Positions 11,050 to 21,263 of a stretch of 64,000 nt of DNA are shown piece by piece; within the stretch, counting starts at the first letter, position 1, and each line of letters begins with the position of its first letter. This DNA comes from Plutella xylostella (taxonomy: Eukaryota; Arthropoda; Insecta; Lepidoptera; Plutellidae): positions 3,923,501 to 3,987,500 of the forward strand of contig NC_064011.1 of assembly GCF_932276165.1 (NCBI RefSeq). Direction: 5' to 3'. The translations under genes were made by a program, and so were the position numbers. The notes beneath the pieces are model-generated. The model was not told the DNA's origin and searched no databases. It was given only the letters and a program-made list of their open reading frames with translations.

Positions 11050-11252
11050 CTAGCTGTTCCCGCGAGCTTCGCTTCGCCTTAAAAAGTTTTCCCGTGGGAA
11101 TTCCGCGATAAAAAGTAGCCTATGTTCTTTGTCAGGGTCTAGACCATATGTATACAAAATTTCATTCAAATCCGTCCTGTAGTTTTGGCGTGAAAGAGTA
11201 ACAGACAGACAGACAGACACAGTTACTTTCGCATTTATAATATTAGTTTGGA
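11050..11252 (-). mobile_element. Helitron-like repeat unit, copy 1
   Basis: On the minus strand it starts TCC near the TAATATTATAAATGCGAAAG motif and ends GGAACAGCTAG, with A on one flank and T on the other. TC...CTAG termini, insertion between A and T, and a GC-rich near-hairpin (GGCGAAGCGAAGCTCGCGGG) before CTAG are Helitron features. A (CAGA)n microsatellite lies inside. It resembles the microsatellite-associated Helitrons described in Lepidoptera. No Rep/helicase coding is present. Confidence 0.75.
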
Positions 11253-11454
11253 TAAAATTAAGTAATTAATGTCATATTCAATACAATTCGAATACGAAAA
11301 TCGTGGTCAAAGCAAGTTCGAGATAGGAGTCCATATCTCGAAAATAAACTCGTAAACTCGTAACTCATTGAAAATGGTCAGTACAGGGTCAATACCATAG
11401 ACACGAGAATAGAGCAGCGTGTGTAGACATAGACAATAATCTCACTACAGACCT

Positions 11455-11702
11455 TAGATTAACAATGTACGGGCAAGATGGAGTATCAGTGCAAAAGAAA
11501 CGTCTCAACAATAAATAAAACCCACTTTTACGACTGGGCTCTTATTTTGAACTAGCTGTTCCCGCGCGCTTCGCTTCGCCTTAAAAAGTTTTGCCGTGGG
11601 AATTCCGGTATAAAAAGTAGCCTATGTTCTTTCCCAGGGTCTAAACCGTATGTATACCAAATTTCATTAAAATCCGTTCAGTAGTTTTGGCGTGAAAGAG
11701 TA

Positions 11703-11739
<37 letters not shown>

Positions 11740-11960
11740 AAGACAGACAGACACAGTTACTTTCGCATTTATAATATAGTTAGGATTAGGAAGTTAGGAT
11801 TAGGATTAGGATTTGTTCGGTTATACTATTTGTGGCATTATTAATTGGTACAGTGGTTGTCATTAGGTTTAACTTAAAACGGTTTGACAGTAAACAAACG
11901 CGTGCTTTTTGCTTTGTGTTTGTATGTGACAGACCATCTAATTCGCATATTATTAATCTA
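11455..11960 (-). mobile_element. MITE of the CAAGATGGAGT family split by a Helitron-like unit
   Basis: Outer parts 11455-11551 and 11812-11960 together match, inverted, the uninterrupted copy at 14041-14283. Shared parts include GGCAAGATGGAGTATCAGTG, TTTAACTTAAAACGGTTTGA and GTATGTGACAGACCATCT. The interruption is exactly the Helitron-like unit at 11552-11811, so the Helitron-like unit is younger. The 62-codon frame at 11832-12020 is not a gene. Confidence 0.75.
11552..11811 (-). mobile_element. Helitron-like repeat unit, copy 2, long (CAGA)n
   Basis: Same family as 11050-11252: an A|CTAGCTGTTCCCGCG end, a CAGA microsatellite at about 11704-11755, and a terminal part where the TTAGGA 5' end is repeated several times (11780-11811). 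The repeated 5' terminus is unusual. Confidence 0.75.
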
Positions 11961-12159
11961 AGTTATAGACGAAGCGTGGGCGCACTGGTTTACCAACATT
12001 ATGGTCTGGTCTCCATATAATACCTCTATGAACTGTATAGGCCTGACCTAAGAGAATATTTTGTTGTCGTTTGATTTGAAAACACTTTCTAATTTTGTAG
12101 AGTTGTAAATCTCTTACGACTTATAAGATTCTAGATAAATTAATAGAATATACTACGAT

Positions 12160-12425
12160 GTAGATGACGGCAAAGTTACAGTACTGAAGGCTTCATGTTA
12201 AAAGTTTCTCAGTCGGTCCTGACTCCTGGCAGAATTTTTCACTACTTAATGAATCATTAGCCAATGAGGTAGCTACGATATAGTTAATAGTAACTGTTTT
12301 TATAACTATAATGTGTGATGTTATGTATACTTATAAGCCTTTACTTTTATACTGTACTTATTTTTTATTATTAATATATTATGACGTGTAAATTGTTGAA
12401 TTTATGAATAAATGACTGAAACTGA
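12160..12425 (+). mobile_element. Probable LINE 3' UTR with (TGAAAC)n tail
   Basis: An AT-rich segment ends in GAATAAATGACTGAAACTGAAACTGAAA, in which a polyadenylation-like AATAAA is followed by a short tandem tail. That arrangement is typical of LINE 3' ends in moths. The 5' limit is uncertain. Confidence 0.4.
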
Positions 12426-13045
12426 AACTGAAATACCAGCGCTGTGATCATTTATTTGTAATCATAGCATTATGCTCAGTGAGAAACCTTTTGCTAACAT
12501 TATAAATACCTACAAACGTTGCTTATCTATATTTTATCGTCTTTATATCTGTCTTTCATAATTCACCATAGATATATAATAACCAAACAAAAACAGTACG
12601 TCTAGTACAGGTTTCATAGATTATTGTCGAAAACTTTAAAAGTTTCATTTTTCTCGCATACAAACTAGCGGAAACTATCATGAAACTTTTGACAGATAAT
12701 GTATGCAGGTGACAGAAGAAAACCAAAAACTTTTTCGTTTACGTTAGTATATTGCAAAACCCGTACTAGAGGCCAAGCAAGCTATAAAGTGACATCACAC
12801 TAGAAACTTTTATTCTCGTCAGAAATGACACATCTGTCATTATATTGTCAGTTGATTGCGTCATTGACACACTCATCTTTGTGGATGGTAAATTTAAGTG
12901 GCATTTCCAAGGCCCAAGGCGCGGAGGTAAACACACGATTAGCAAATGTTTGCTGTGCCTACCTACAAGCTGCCTACCTGTAGGTTGGTTTCTGAACACA
13001 CCTACTTCGATTGTCCACGTAGGTATAAGGTTAAATATTTTGTCA
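12426..13045. other. No recognised gene
   Basis: Two opposite open frames (12766-12999 minus, 12845-13051 plus) overlap in the same DNA and resemble nothing known. An inverted repeat around GAAACTTTTGACAG and CTTTAAAAGTTTC at 12610-12705 suggests a small old MITE. Confidence 0.4.
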
Positions 13046-13218
13046 TCCTAACTAATCCTAACTAATATTATAAATGCGAAAGTAACTGTGTCTGTCTGTC
13101 TGTAACTCTTTCACGCCAAAACTACTGAATGGATTTGAATGAAATTTGGTATACATACGGTCTAGACCCTGAGAAAGAACATAGGCTAAGGTGAAGCGAA
13201 GCGCGCGGGAACAGCTAG
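13046..13218 (+). mobile_element. Helitron-like repeat unit, copy 3
   Basis: It starts A|TCCTAACTAATCCTAACTAA, the 5' end being present twice in tandem, and ends GCGGGAACAGCTAG|T. The internal CTGTCTGTCTG and CACGCCAAAACTACTGAA parts are shared with the other copies. About 20 bp before the terminal CTAG segment are deleted. Confidence 0.75.
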
Positions 13219-13249
13219 TTTATGATATAAGATCAATTATCATAAAATA

Positions 13250-13345
13250 GATTTTAATACAAGCTAGATGGAGTGGCAATGCAAAAGTAACGTGTCCACA
13301 AAAATAACAACTCACTTATATCACTGAGCTCTTATTTTGAATTAT
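13250..13345 (-). mobile_element. Half copy of the CAAGATGGAGT MITE
   Basis: AGCTAGATGGAGTGGCAATG and GAGCTCTTATTTTGAA match the corresponding half of the element at 11455-11551; the other half is missing. Confidence 0.6.
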
Positions 13346-13415
13346 TTCTATTAAATGATTTGTGACTGTTCATGTTCAATATTTTTAATTCGTTAATGTA
13401 AACATTTCACATAGT

Positions 13416-13519
13416 CAACCAACCCGCACTGGGCCAGCGTGGTGGACTAGGCGTAAAACCCATCCTTCTTTGGAAGGAGACCCGAGCCCCAGCAGTGGGG
13501 ACGTGATGATGATGATGAA
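13416..13519 (+). mobile_element. RTE-type LINE 3' end
   Basis: Contains AACCCGCACTGGGCCAGCGT, a GGAGACCCGAGCCCCAGCAG segment and a (GATGAT)n tail at 13505-13519. This 3' end is one of the commonest in moth genomes; other copies lie at 16362, 27724 and 58690. Confidence 0.75.
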
Positions 13520-14040
13520 TGTAAAAATCGAGCGGATATTTCGTTGTCAATAGCCACTTTAATCGTCGTTGATGAATTTTTAATATTTTTTTCAACTTAC
13601 TGTTTAGCTACCTATTACAGCTATTGTGTTAAGTTTTAAATGCGTCATTATTTATCGTTTAAATCCAAGGTTAGGGATTGGCATAAAATATCTATGGAAT
13701 ACTTACAACTTTATAAGCCCCCATACGTCTCCGAAAAACTGATTTAAGCATATAAATTACCTGCAAAAAAGAAAATTAGCCATTAGCATGATAATATTAT
13801 TCAGAAATGTTGAAATGGTGGCGCCAAAATAAGGAATATTTTAAAGCCGTTGGATTAAATCGGTTTATTATGTATTTATTTCTTGTATCATTTACATAAA
13901 TGATATCCTTATTTAGATACCTTACTAGAAATCTTACTACTACCTTTAAAACGTGCACTTAAAGTGATAAATTCAGTTCAAATCTAGTCACCACGCTGAG
14001 AAGAATACTATGAATGTCCTTATAACTTTATTTATTCCCT
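13520..14040. other. No recognised feature
   Basis: AT-rich unique-looking DNA; nothing supportable. Confidence 0.5.
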
Positions 14041-14283
14041 TTAGATCAACAATACACGAACAAAGATGGTGTGTCACATAAAAATTTAAGCAAAAAACTG
14101 ACCGCATTTTGATTAGGTACTGTCAAACCACTTTATGTTTAACCTAAGACAACCATGGGGTCACAAAACTTCTAACCGAATTATTCAAAAAAAGAGCTCA
14201 GTGTTGTAGAAGTGTTGGTTATTTGTGGAGATTGTTTCTTTTGCACTGACACTCCATCTTGTTCAAATATTGTAATTCTATCC
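14041..14283 (+). mobile_element. MITE of the CAAGATGGAGT family, uninterrupted copy
   Basis: The left end is AACAATACACGAACAAAGATG with GTGTGTCACAT just inside. The right end CACTCCATCTTGTTC is its inverse. The centre carries TGTCAAACCACTTTATGT and AAAAGAGCTCAGTG. Copies at 11455 (inverted, split), 13250 (half) and 42609. Confidence 0.75.
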
Positions 14284-14509
14284 CAAAAAAAAATTATGTC
14301 GTCCGATGCACTTATTGAGATAGTAAAACAGTCATTAATGAAGACAAAAGCTCATTATTATGTTATTATGTAGTGTACAAAAGACCGCATTCTTTGTAGA
14401 TAGAGAGATCCAGATAGAGGTGAGAAAAGGGGTTTTGTTTAGTGGCTAAATGATAAATAAGATGATTACTGCATTGTTGAAACACTATTCAGGATTAATC
14501 TAGCTTAAG

Positions 14510-14600
14510 AAAAAAACGAAAGAACGAAAGCTGTAGTGCAATAATGGGGTTAAATGTAACGAAATAGAGTTGTGGTTGGCGCAGCGCCCCGAGCTTTGTT
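14510..14600. repeat. Fragment of an AACGAACGAAAGCTGT repeat
   Basis: CGAAAGAACGAAAGCTGTAG and a GAAATAGAGTTGTGGTTGGC segment match similar pieces at 23295-23370, 46530-46615 and 61615-61690. Likely decayed copies of one DNA element. Confidence 0.5.
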
Positions 14601-14928
14601 TTTCCTAAACTAAAGTGACCCCCTGAAAGATGTCAAAAAACTGAATTATTTATTTCAAATCGACTCTATGAGTCCTTGTAATGTAAAGTTGGGCCGTAAT
14701 TTAATATAAGTAATGTTAGCCCATTATTACACCTTAGCATTTTAACAATGATTTTCTAACACCCTGTAAACCTTTATCACAAGACAAAAGAGAACTGTCC
14801 GTTCTAGAATTAGAAGTAACAAGAAAAAACGCATTCATCAATGTCAATCTGTTACTTTACTGAGCACCTCAGCAGCTAGATAAAGAATAAATAATTATAC
14901 TGGTGGTTCAGTAGGGAAAATATAGGTA

Positions 14929-15157
14929 CTCACAGGCAATGAAAAGGTTCCACTGAGAAAAAAATACAAATTACTCCTAAATGGAAAACGCTAGCTTAAT
15001 AAAACCTTCTGCAACATTGAAGTACATTTAATAGAGCATCAGAATATTACCAACTGAAATCGGTAATATTTTTATGAAATTTTAAATTCAATGTTTTACA
15101 CAAAAATTTTTTGGTGTCGGTATTTTGTGAGTGGAACTTTTTCATTGCCCGTGAGTG
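14929..15157. mobile_element. CACTCACGGGCAATGAAA-family MITE, TA target
   Basis: The left end CTCACAGGCAATGAAAAGG is preceded by TA. The right end CTTTTTCATTGCCCGTGAG is followed by TGTA. Internal parts GCAACATTGAAGTACATTTA and GAATATTACCAACTGAAA are shared with the copy at 47990. Confidence 0.85.
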
Positions 15158-16121
15158 TAATAATTCTTCCTAATTTGTTATAAGAGCTACGATTATGTGT
15201 AAGAAATATTAAAACTGTAAGTAAAATAAATATGCTAAATACTTAAATGGCTCTAGGGGAGAAAGAATTTTATAAATAGAGACCACAATAATAAATTATA
15301 AAATGCAAAGTTTAAAGATTTTCTTGTTTGCCTATTCTTTTGTAGGTCGAATTCTGTGAGTGACAGATGTTTTTTTACTTAGGTACATATTTATAAATTT
15401 AAAGTATGAAATAAATTATTCGTAGAGGTTGTGCCTATAGTATTTGATAGTGTACTATAGTCTTATTTATTTTTGTTAACATTTAATAAAATTGAATTCC
15501 TATTTTTTTACTCGTAATGGTTTCATCCTGTTGCCTACGTATCCCTAACAATTGGCATAACCTCCGTCCGGCTCCCGTGGCTGTTTGCTACCTGGACATT
15601 CCGGGAACTGCCCACCTCCGAGTTTTACTGCTACATGCAGCGAAATTATTTGCGTAGCGATAAATGTTTTGAATAACAACGTGATTGAATTTTGTAAGCT
15701 TAATGTTTATACATAATTATGTAGAAGGCTTTTTGATATGGCATATTAATCTTTATTTTTGTGTTATAAAGGAATAATTACATAATAACTTAAATTATTT
15801 AATGGTAAAAAAATTGAAAAAAAAAAAACGTTTTGAAATTATAATTCTATCGAATATAGGTACTTAACTTAAAGTTAAAAAAAAAGATTTTTGGCCTTGT
15901 AGGTAAGTATGTTTATTTTTTTAAAGTAGGTATGGTGGACAAACACACAGTTATTTACTTAAAATCTAAATAAATCAAACATCGACTGTGGAATTTGTCT
16001 ACCTACCTATTATATCTCAATTCTCTATTTACTCAGTATGGTATGCGTATTTACTTGTTATGTTCTGTAAATATTATGATCAGGTATGCTGTGACTGGAA
16101 GCTTTTTTAATTGCAGGTAGG
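15158..16121. other. No recognised feature
   Basis: AT-rich with poly-A runs near 15810 and 15880; nothing supportable. Confidence 0.5.
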
Positions 16122-16129
16122 TACAGTAA

Positions 16130-16246
16130 ACGCAGCGTGGGACGCCCTCTTGCCCGCTGGACTGACGACCTTAGGCGGGTAGCCGGTAGTGGCGTTCCTT
16201 GGGATAGGTCTATGTCCAGCAGTGGATGATTATTGGCTGATGATGA
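16130..16246 (+). pseudogene. RTE-type LINE: end of the reverse transcriptase ORF, deleted
   Basis: The plus strand encodes the C-terminal tail of an endonuclease-reverse transcriptase: GRPLARWTDDLRRVAGSG is readable. An internal deletion removes the WMRxAEDRxxW part. The fragment ends in a GATGATGA tail. Compare the fuller minus-strand copy at 27090-27279. Confidence 0.75.
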
Positions 16247-16361
16247 AGTATAGGTACTTAGTAAGAAACAAAATAAGGTAAGTAGGTATTTAGTTTATTG
16301 CCAAAAAGGAAAAAAAAACGGTGTAAAACTTTAAAATTCAGTGGTAATCCACCCCAAGCCA

Positions 16362-16505
16362 ATCATCACCACAACCCATCACGTCCCCACTGCTGGGGCA
16401 CGGGTTTCCTTCCAATGAAGGAAGGGTTTTAAGCCTATAGTCCACCACGCGGGCCTAGTGCGGGTTAGTGGACCCCACCAACACCAAGCAAGCTTGCTTT
16501 GTATA
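16362..16505 (-). mobile_element. RTE-type LINE 3' end
   Basis: Inverse of the family seen at 13416: TCACGTCCCCACTGCTGGGG and TAGTGCGGGTTAGTGGA, with ACCAAGCAAGCTTGCTT corresponding to the CACAAGCTTGCTTGTG part at 58740. Confidence 0.75.
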
Positions 16506-16762
16506 ACGTTATATACGTATAAAAATAACATTTGTCCCATTTCCATTACAATGTTCAAATTCTATAGTTATTTTATCAAATATATAGGTACCTACCAACC
16601 TAGTCACGCAATGCGCCACTAAAAAGTGACTTAGTAAAAAAAGCAATGTGCTACGCCTATTTTCGAGTCATTCATGCATATCAAGATATCTTTACACATC
16701 ACTTTGTGTGTCAGTATGGTCAGCAAAAAAACTCAATAATTAGGTAAAATGTAATTATATTA

Positions 16763-16892
16763 AGTTCCAATTTCTCAATTTTCGGTTATCTAACCGACAG
16801 GGATTGATTTATAAAATCATGACAGATGTGTCAAAAGTTAACCACTACTCCCTGATGGGTATGCTCTAACCGATAATGGAGAAATTGACACT
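16763..16892 (-). mobile_element. AGTGCCAATTTCTCCAT-family MITE (copy 2)
   Basis: Ends AGTTCCAATTTCTCAATTTT and TAATGGAGAAATTGACACT, TA on both sides; the core GACAGATGTGTCAAAAGTTA is the inverse of copy 1. Confidence 0.8.
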
Positions 16893-17918
16893 TAAAGTAG
16901 ATTTTGATAGTAGATTATTATCTGATTGTCACATTAAAATTGGCTAAAAAAACACCAAGACAAACCAAATAATATATCTCAAGTAGAAAGTTGTTTATGG
17001 CGAATCCGGTAGCGATACAACAAAAAGGTATTGTTATCTCGAAAATCTCCAACAAAACCGAGTAAATTTGTAGGTTTTACGACTTTCATTCTTGCTTCCG
17101 TTCGTCATTATTGTTTTAAAATAAAAAACAAAGGTAAAAAACAAAAGATTTACAAGTTCCGAGTTGGGTTCAGATTTGTGAGTTCAAGTATGTTTTTATA
17201 ATAAATAAGGGTTTAGATTTGTGGGTAATTTTTTTTTGTTTTATATAAGTTAGTACTTATGATCAGTCTGTATCAGACGACCGTTTTCCTACTTATTAAA
17301 AGCATTAAGAACACCTTGTTTTTACACATATATCCTATATATTTTGTGCAACAAATAAATAAAAAAAAAATATTATAAGGTTTTATCAATCAAGGCATTA
17401 TAATATTGTGTAAGTACCACAGGATTTCTGGTCAAACTGAACAATTTCCCCCACTATAAACGGAAATAAACCTTTAAAGGACAAAGGCAGGGTTCTAAGG
17501 ACGTTTTGTACCACTATGGAAATGACGGGTTCCGTAATGAAAGTACCATGATTAGAGAGACACTGTACAGGTACACAAGTCAATTAATTACTAGATTTTT
17601 AGAAGCTGGGAGAAAAGAGAAAAATGGAAAAAAAGAATCTTTAAAATGTAGTCGCAATGGAACGTAAACATTCATACAGGAAGAATGGAACGTCAAGTGA
17701 AGTAATGTTTATGCCAAGTACTCTGTGATTTACGTCACAAATGTCTAGGTTGGATCTCAGTATAATGATAAAAATTGACAAACCAGAGCAGAAAAATTGA
17801 AATGATAAAAAAATGTGTCATGTCAACAACTAAACGTCAACACCATGTCCGCACTTGAACAACACAAGACGAACAACGTGAATAATAATTTGATAATAAT
17901 ATGTTATTATAATAATAG
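16893..17918. other. No recognised feature
   Basis: No exon or repeat supportable; a minus-strand 61-codon frame at 17398-17583 has no resemblance to known proteins. Confidence 0.45.
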
Positions 17919-18331
17919 CCCCATCGCTGCCGCTGTGGGGAACATGCCGACCGCCGCGGCCACCACGGCCTATCGTGTGGCCGCAGTGCCGGGCGCATAG
18001 CGCGCCATGCCGCGCTTAATGACACCATCCACCGGCCCTTGCCAGTGCAAACGTTCCCGCTACCTTAGAGCCAAGCGGGATCATGCGGGACGATGGCAAG
18101 AGACCCGACGGCATGAGTCTAGTGCCATGGAAGAGGGGCCGACTGCTGGTGTGGGATGCAACATGCGTGGACACACTAGCACCGTCCCATCTTTCATCTA
18201 CCTCTACAGAGGCAGGCGCTGCGGCCGGGCGGGCGGAAACGATGAAAGGCCGCAAATACTCGTATGCATCCCTAGGAGAGGGGTACATGTTTGTGCCTTT
18301 CGGAGTCGAAACCCTAGGGCCGTGGGGATAA
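17919..18331 (+). pseudogene. Retroelement fragment: zinc knuckle plus PD-(D/E)XK-like domain
   Basis: Two plus-strand frames, joined by one frameshift near 18036-18041, give about 136 residues. The first reads a CRCGEH...GHHGLSC zinc-knuckle-like motif, then SAGRIARHAALND. The second begins ASANVPATLEPSG and continues with GKRPDGMSLVPW, LVWDATCVDTLAPSH, an AGAAAGRAE helix, GRKYSYASL and VETLGPWG, then a stop. I recognise this order from a domain frequently annotated in animal genomes at the end of retroelement-like proteins. The spacing of PD, D and K residues resembles restriction-like endonucleases such as those of R2-type LINEs. A stop codon at 17916 and loss of everything upstream show that it is a truncated relic. 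Nuclease identity is inference. Confidence 0.65.
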
Positions 18332-18659
18332 ATACGGAACGTGCAACGTACACAATAAATATACTGATTTTATTAATATTATCGACTAGATCAGGCTACT
18401 ACTTTCTTCATGGAATAATGTTATACTTATCCAACTTCTGAAGTTTTAAATTGCCATTCCGCAACAGGGATCTGCTATGCCATTTCGAAATGCTATATGT
18501 AAAGGTTCTACTATATGGGTATGCATTTGGCGAGTAATGTAATGAAATAAAATATACTGTTTAAAAGGTCATTGTTTTATTTACATAACATAATTTGCCT
18601 GGAATCAACTTTAGGAATTTTATGTTCCTATTACCTACTCTATTCTATTCTCTGTTGGG

Positions 18660-18830
18660 GTGTAAGTACCTGCACCTGGCTCTCTAGATGTGCTAAATCT
18701 AGATAGGTATGCAGCATAGGTATTTCCTTCACTGTAAGTGTGATGGTATACATTTTAATTAAATTCAAAGAACACATTGGTACATGTCAGCGCCGGGATT
18801 CGAACTGCAGAACGCAGTTGCTCTTCTCAT
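18660..18830 (-). mobile_element. tRNA-headed SINE (family C), minus strand
   Basis: Read inverted it has the B box GTTCGAATCCC, then GTACCAATGTGTTC, CAGTGAAGGAAATAC and TCTAGATTTAGCACATCTAG. These follow the order seen in the fuller copy at 45796-46028. Confidence 0.6.
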
Positions 18831-20279
18831 ATTTGACTTAGGTATTTATCATCCTATGGTTCATAGAAAATATTGTCAGGATTTTGCGTGTTCTTGTTCT
18901 GCTGCTTCTGCAGGTTCCTGATGAAGCTGTGGGACGGGAGCCTGCCGGGGAGGTGGAACAGGAACCGGGTCTGGTTCTCCCCTTTGTCACATTTGTTCTA
19001 TATCTTCAGCAGTTTCAGCGGTATTCAAAATATTAAATAATTAGGTTAGGTAATGGAAAATGAAATAACAACTACTATGACAAGATTGACAAGCAAGATT
19101 CAGTGTTGTTAGATTTAAATATTCAAAAAATATCGATTATAGTGAATCGAATAAAGAGAAAAAGAAAATGGTTTACTATGGATAAAAGTCTTCAAGACTT
19201 AAATATAATGATATTTTATAAACCAAATGTACTAGATTTGGCACAAATAGTACCAGAACATGTAATTTATTGATAAATAAAATATCTTTTGTATTTAAGA
19301 ATGTATCGATATTTCTATTCGATTACTTTTTTGCTCGGATTTGCTGGTAATATTCCGAGGTCTGGCACCACTGTTGTTACGTTCCGTTCTCTATATGTTT
19401 GTTTTTACGTTCCATTATCCTTAGATTTAAATATTCTTCATTTATCATTTTTTCTTTTCCCCCGACTTCTAAAAATATTGTAATTACTGAAAATACCTTA
19501 TCTACACTGTATTAATAAATGGTGAAAACATGGTTCCGAAACGCTCCAAAAAAAAGGCGGTACGCCCACTGCCGTTCTCCTTTAAAATGTTAAAATCCGA
19601 ATAAATAAAACATTGTATGAGAGATCCAAAACATTGTCATTTTCGGTGATAATTAAACTTTTTCCTTAGGCAAGGTGTTCAGTATGTCCAGTAGATCATG
19701 TAACTTATTTTTTTTATTTCCCAGGTGCATGTTACATTAAATAAAATTGCCGTATATTTTTTTCTGACCCTACATAGCCCACACCGTGGTGGTCTAAACC
19801 CCTTTGTTGTGTCCAATTTAGGGTCATTAATGGTACCGATCCGGCCCACTGGACCTATGAATGGTCCAATCGATTTCATTCGACAATTTGATACCAACAT
19901 AATACCATGTGTACTTGCTTTAGGTAATACATATTTATATTTACGTATGAAATGGACATGTTGCAGTTAGACAGAAAAGTTTAAAAAAAATATTTTTAAA
20001 TAATTGTTTAAAAATGTATTATTTTGTTTTTTTTTATTTATGTAAGTACTTAAAGTAAGTTTGGGCACTTCTTGTTTCATTCTTCCTTTTATGAATCAAA
20101 CAATAAGAGTTGTTTTGTTGCAATTCGGGTTTGCAATAGTAGATAGGTTTGTGTCCGCTTTTCAAGGTTAAGTTCATTCAACATGTTTAAGATGAATGGT
20201 TCGAAACAACTATTATACTCGTATTTCATGAACGGGAACGATCTTGACACGCGTCTAATATTCGAAAAAGTGATATAGG
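18831..20279. other. Mostly unassigned; proline-rich coding-like relic at 18895-19010
   Basis: On the minus strand, 18900-19010 reads QRGEPDPVPVPPPRQAPVPQ and then QLHQEPAEAAEQE, with one stop upstream. The GC content and sense are unlike the surroundings, so it could be a decayed piece of a transposon protein or an exon. The rest of the stretch is AT-rich, and the frames at 19679-19970 overlap on both strands and resemble nothing known. Confidence 0.35.
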
Positions 20280-20694
20280 TACAGGGTGTTGCCAAAAAGT
20301 ATACAATTCTACCGTACCACCACCGACACATTAGCAAATTAACCATCCATAAGCAGCATCACTCGCATATCTAACATCTGTCAGATCCATACAAGTAATG
20401 TCAGGTTCTACAGGATGTTGCAAAATTGGTATATCTAAGCCCGAAACTGAAATCAGAATTTGGAAATTCGCGAAAATGTAGAAGTGAGCGACGCTGATTT
20501 AAAACCAAGAGTTTCTTGCATCCGTTATTCTCCAAAGACATATAACTTTTTTTGAACGGAGAGGATCTTGTAAATAATTTACGTTCTTCAGAAAATTTTA
20601 CTTTTATACGATGAAAAAAAGCATTTGGCTTTTAAAGTGAATTGCTAATGTTCGGTGGTGGTAACCCCACAGGCCAAATGTTTCTAACACCTAA
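20280..20694. mobile_element. Degenerate MITE with ACCACCACCG arms, nested insertion
   Basis: The left part TACAGGGTGTTGCCAAAAAG runs into ACCACCACCGACACATTAGC. This is mirrored at the right by GCTAATGTTCGGTGGTGGT. Inside, at about 20416-20500, is a fragment of the TACAGGGTGTTGCAAAATTGG MITE. A related piece without this nested part lies at 49885-49985 (ACATCTGTCAAATCAATACA ... GCTAATGTTCGGTGGTAGT). Confidence 0.5.
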
Positions 20695-20704
20695 TAACTA
20701 CACC

Positions 20705-20825
20705 AATAGACGCGTGTTCGCATCACCTGCCGGGATCGACGGCTGCTGCAAGTTCCACATAAATATGTGCGCATGCGCAGAGCCCCGGCGAGGCGAGGGT
20801 GACCATGCTTCACGATCATACGTGG
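20705..20825. promoter_or_regulatory. GC-rich island with a perfect NRF-1/Ewg-type palindrome
   Basis: About 120 bp of clearly higher GC content. It contains TGCGCATGCGCA at 20768-20779, a perfect match to the site bound by NRF-1 and its insect relative Erect wing. There is no clear exon. It may be a promoter or enhancer remnant, or part of an unrecognised element. Confidence 0.3.
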
Positions 20826-20831
20826 ACAAAG

Positions 20832-20990
20832 TAGATAGATAGATAAAACGTTTATTTGATCCACTTTCTTGCATACACAACAAATCACAATGATAGATAA
20901 TACATAGTTGTACTTATAACTAAATAGTAGCTATGATAAAGACAGGTTTCTACTTAACAGGTTGTGTGTTGAAGCATACACATCCCGTGA
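20832..20990 (-). mobile_element. Probable LINE 3' end with (TAGA)n-type tail
   Basis: GATAGATAGATAAAACGTTTATTTGATC reads, inverted, as an AAATAAACG 3' end with a short tandem tail. The body is unassigned. Confidence 0.45.
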
Positions 20991-21210
20991 CATTATAATC
21001 ATGCGGTCACTACTCGAGAACTCGTCTACCCCAACTGTTATCGGTTCTTCGGCAGATATGACCAGCCCACTGCCACTTCAGCTTGCACATTTTGACAGAT
21101 TTGTCGGTAACCTTAGTCCTCTGACGGATAACCTCATTTCTGATACGATCCATCAGAGACATTATAAATAATATATTTTTCCCAAAACTGACACGTTTCA
21201 CGTCGTATAT

Positions 21211-21263
21211 TACAGGCTCTGCCTAGTTTAGGGTCGGATAGCCGTGTGTGAGATGTCCCCACA
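21211..21263 (+). mobile_element. 3' fragment of SINE family A
   Basis: ACAGGCTCTGCCTAGTTTAG and TGTGTGAGATGTCCCCACAT match the 3' body of the SINE at 5531-5790. Confidence 0.7.

Noticed and set aside
11704..11755. (CAGA)n microsatellite as an independent feature
   Set aside because: It is an internal part of the Helitron-like unit and appears at the same place in all copies of that subfamily.
13505..13519. GAT repeats considered as a CRISPR- or satellite-like array
   Set aside because: They are the short tandem tail of an RTE-type LINE 3' end.
18007..18441. 144-codon plus-strand frame and 90-codon minus frame over the GC-rich island
   Set aside because: They are alternative frames over the recognised relic domain; the correct sense is the GKRPDG...GPWG frame.
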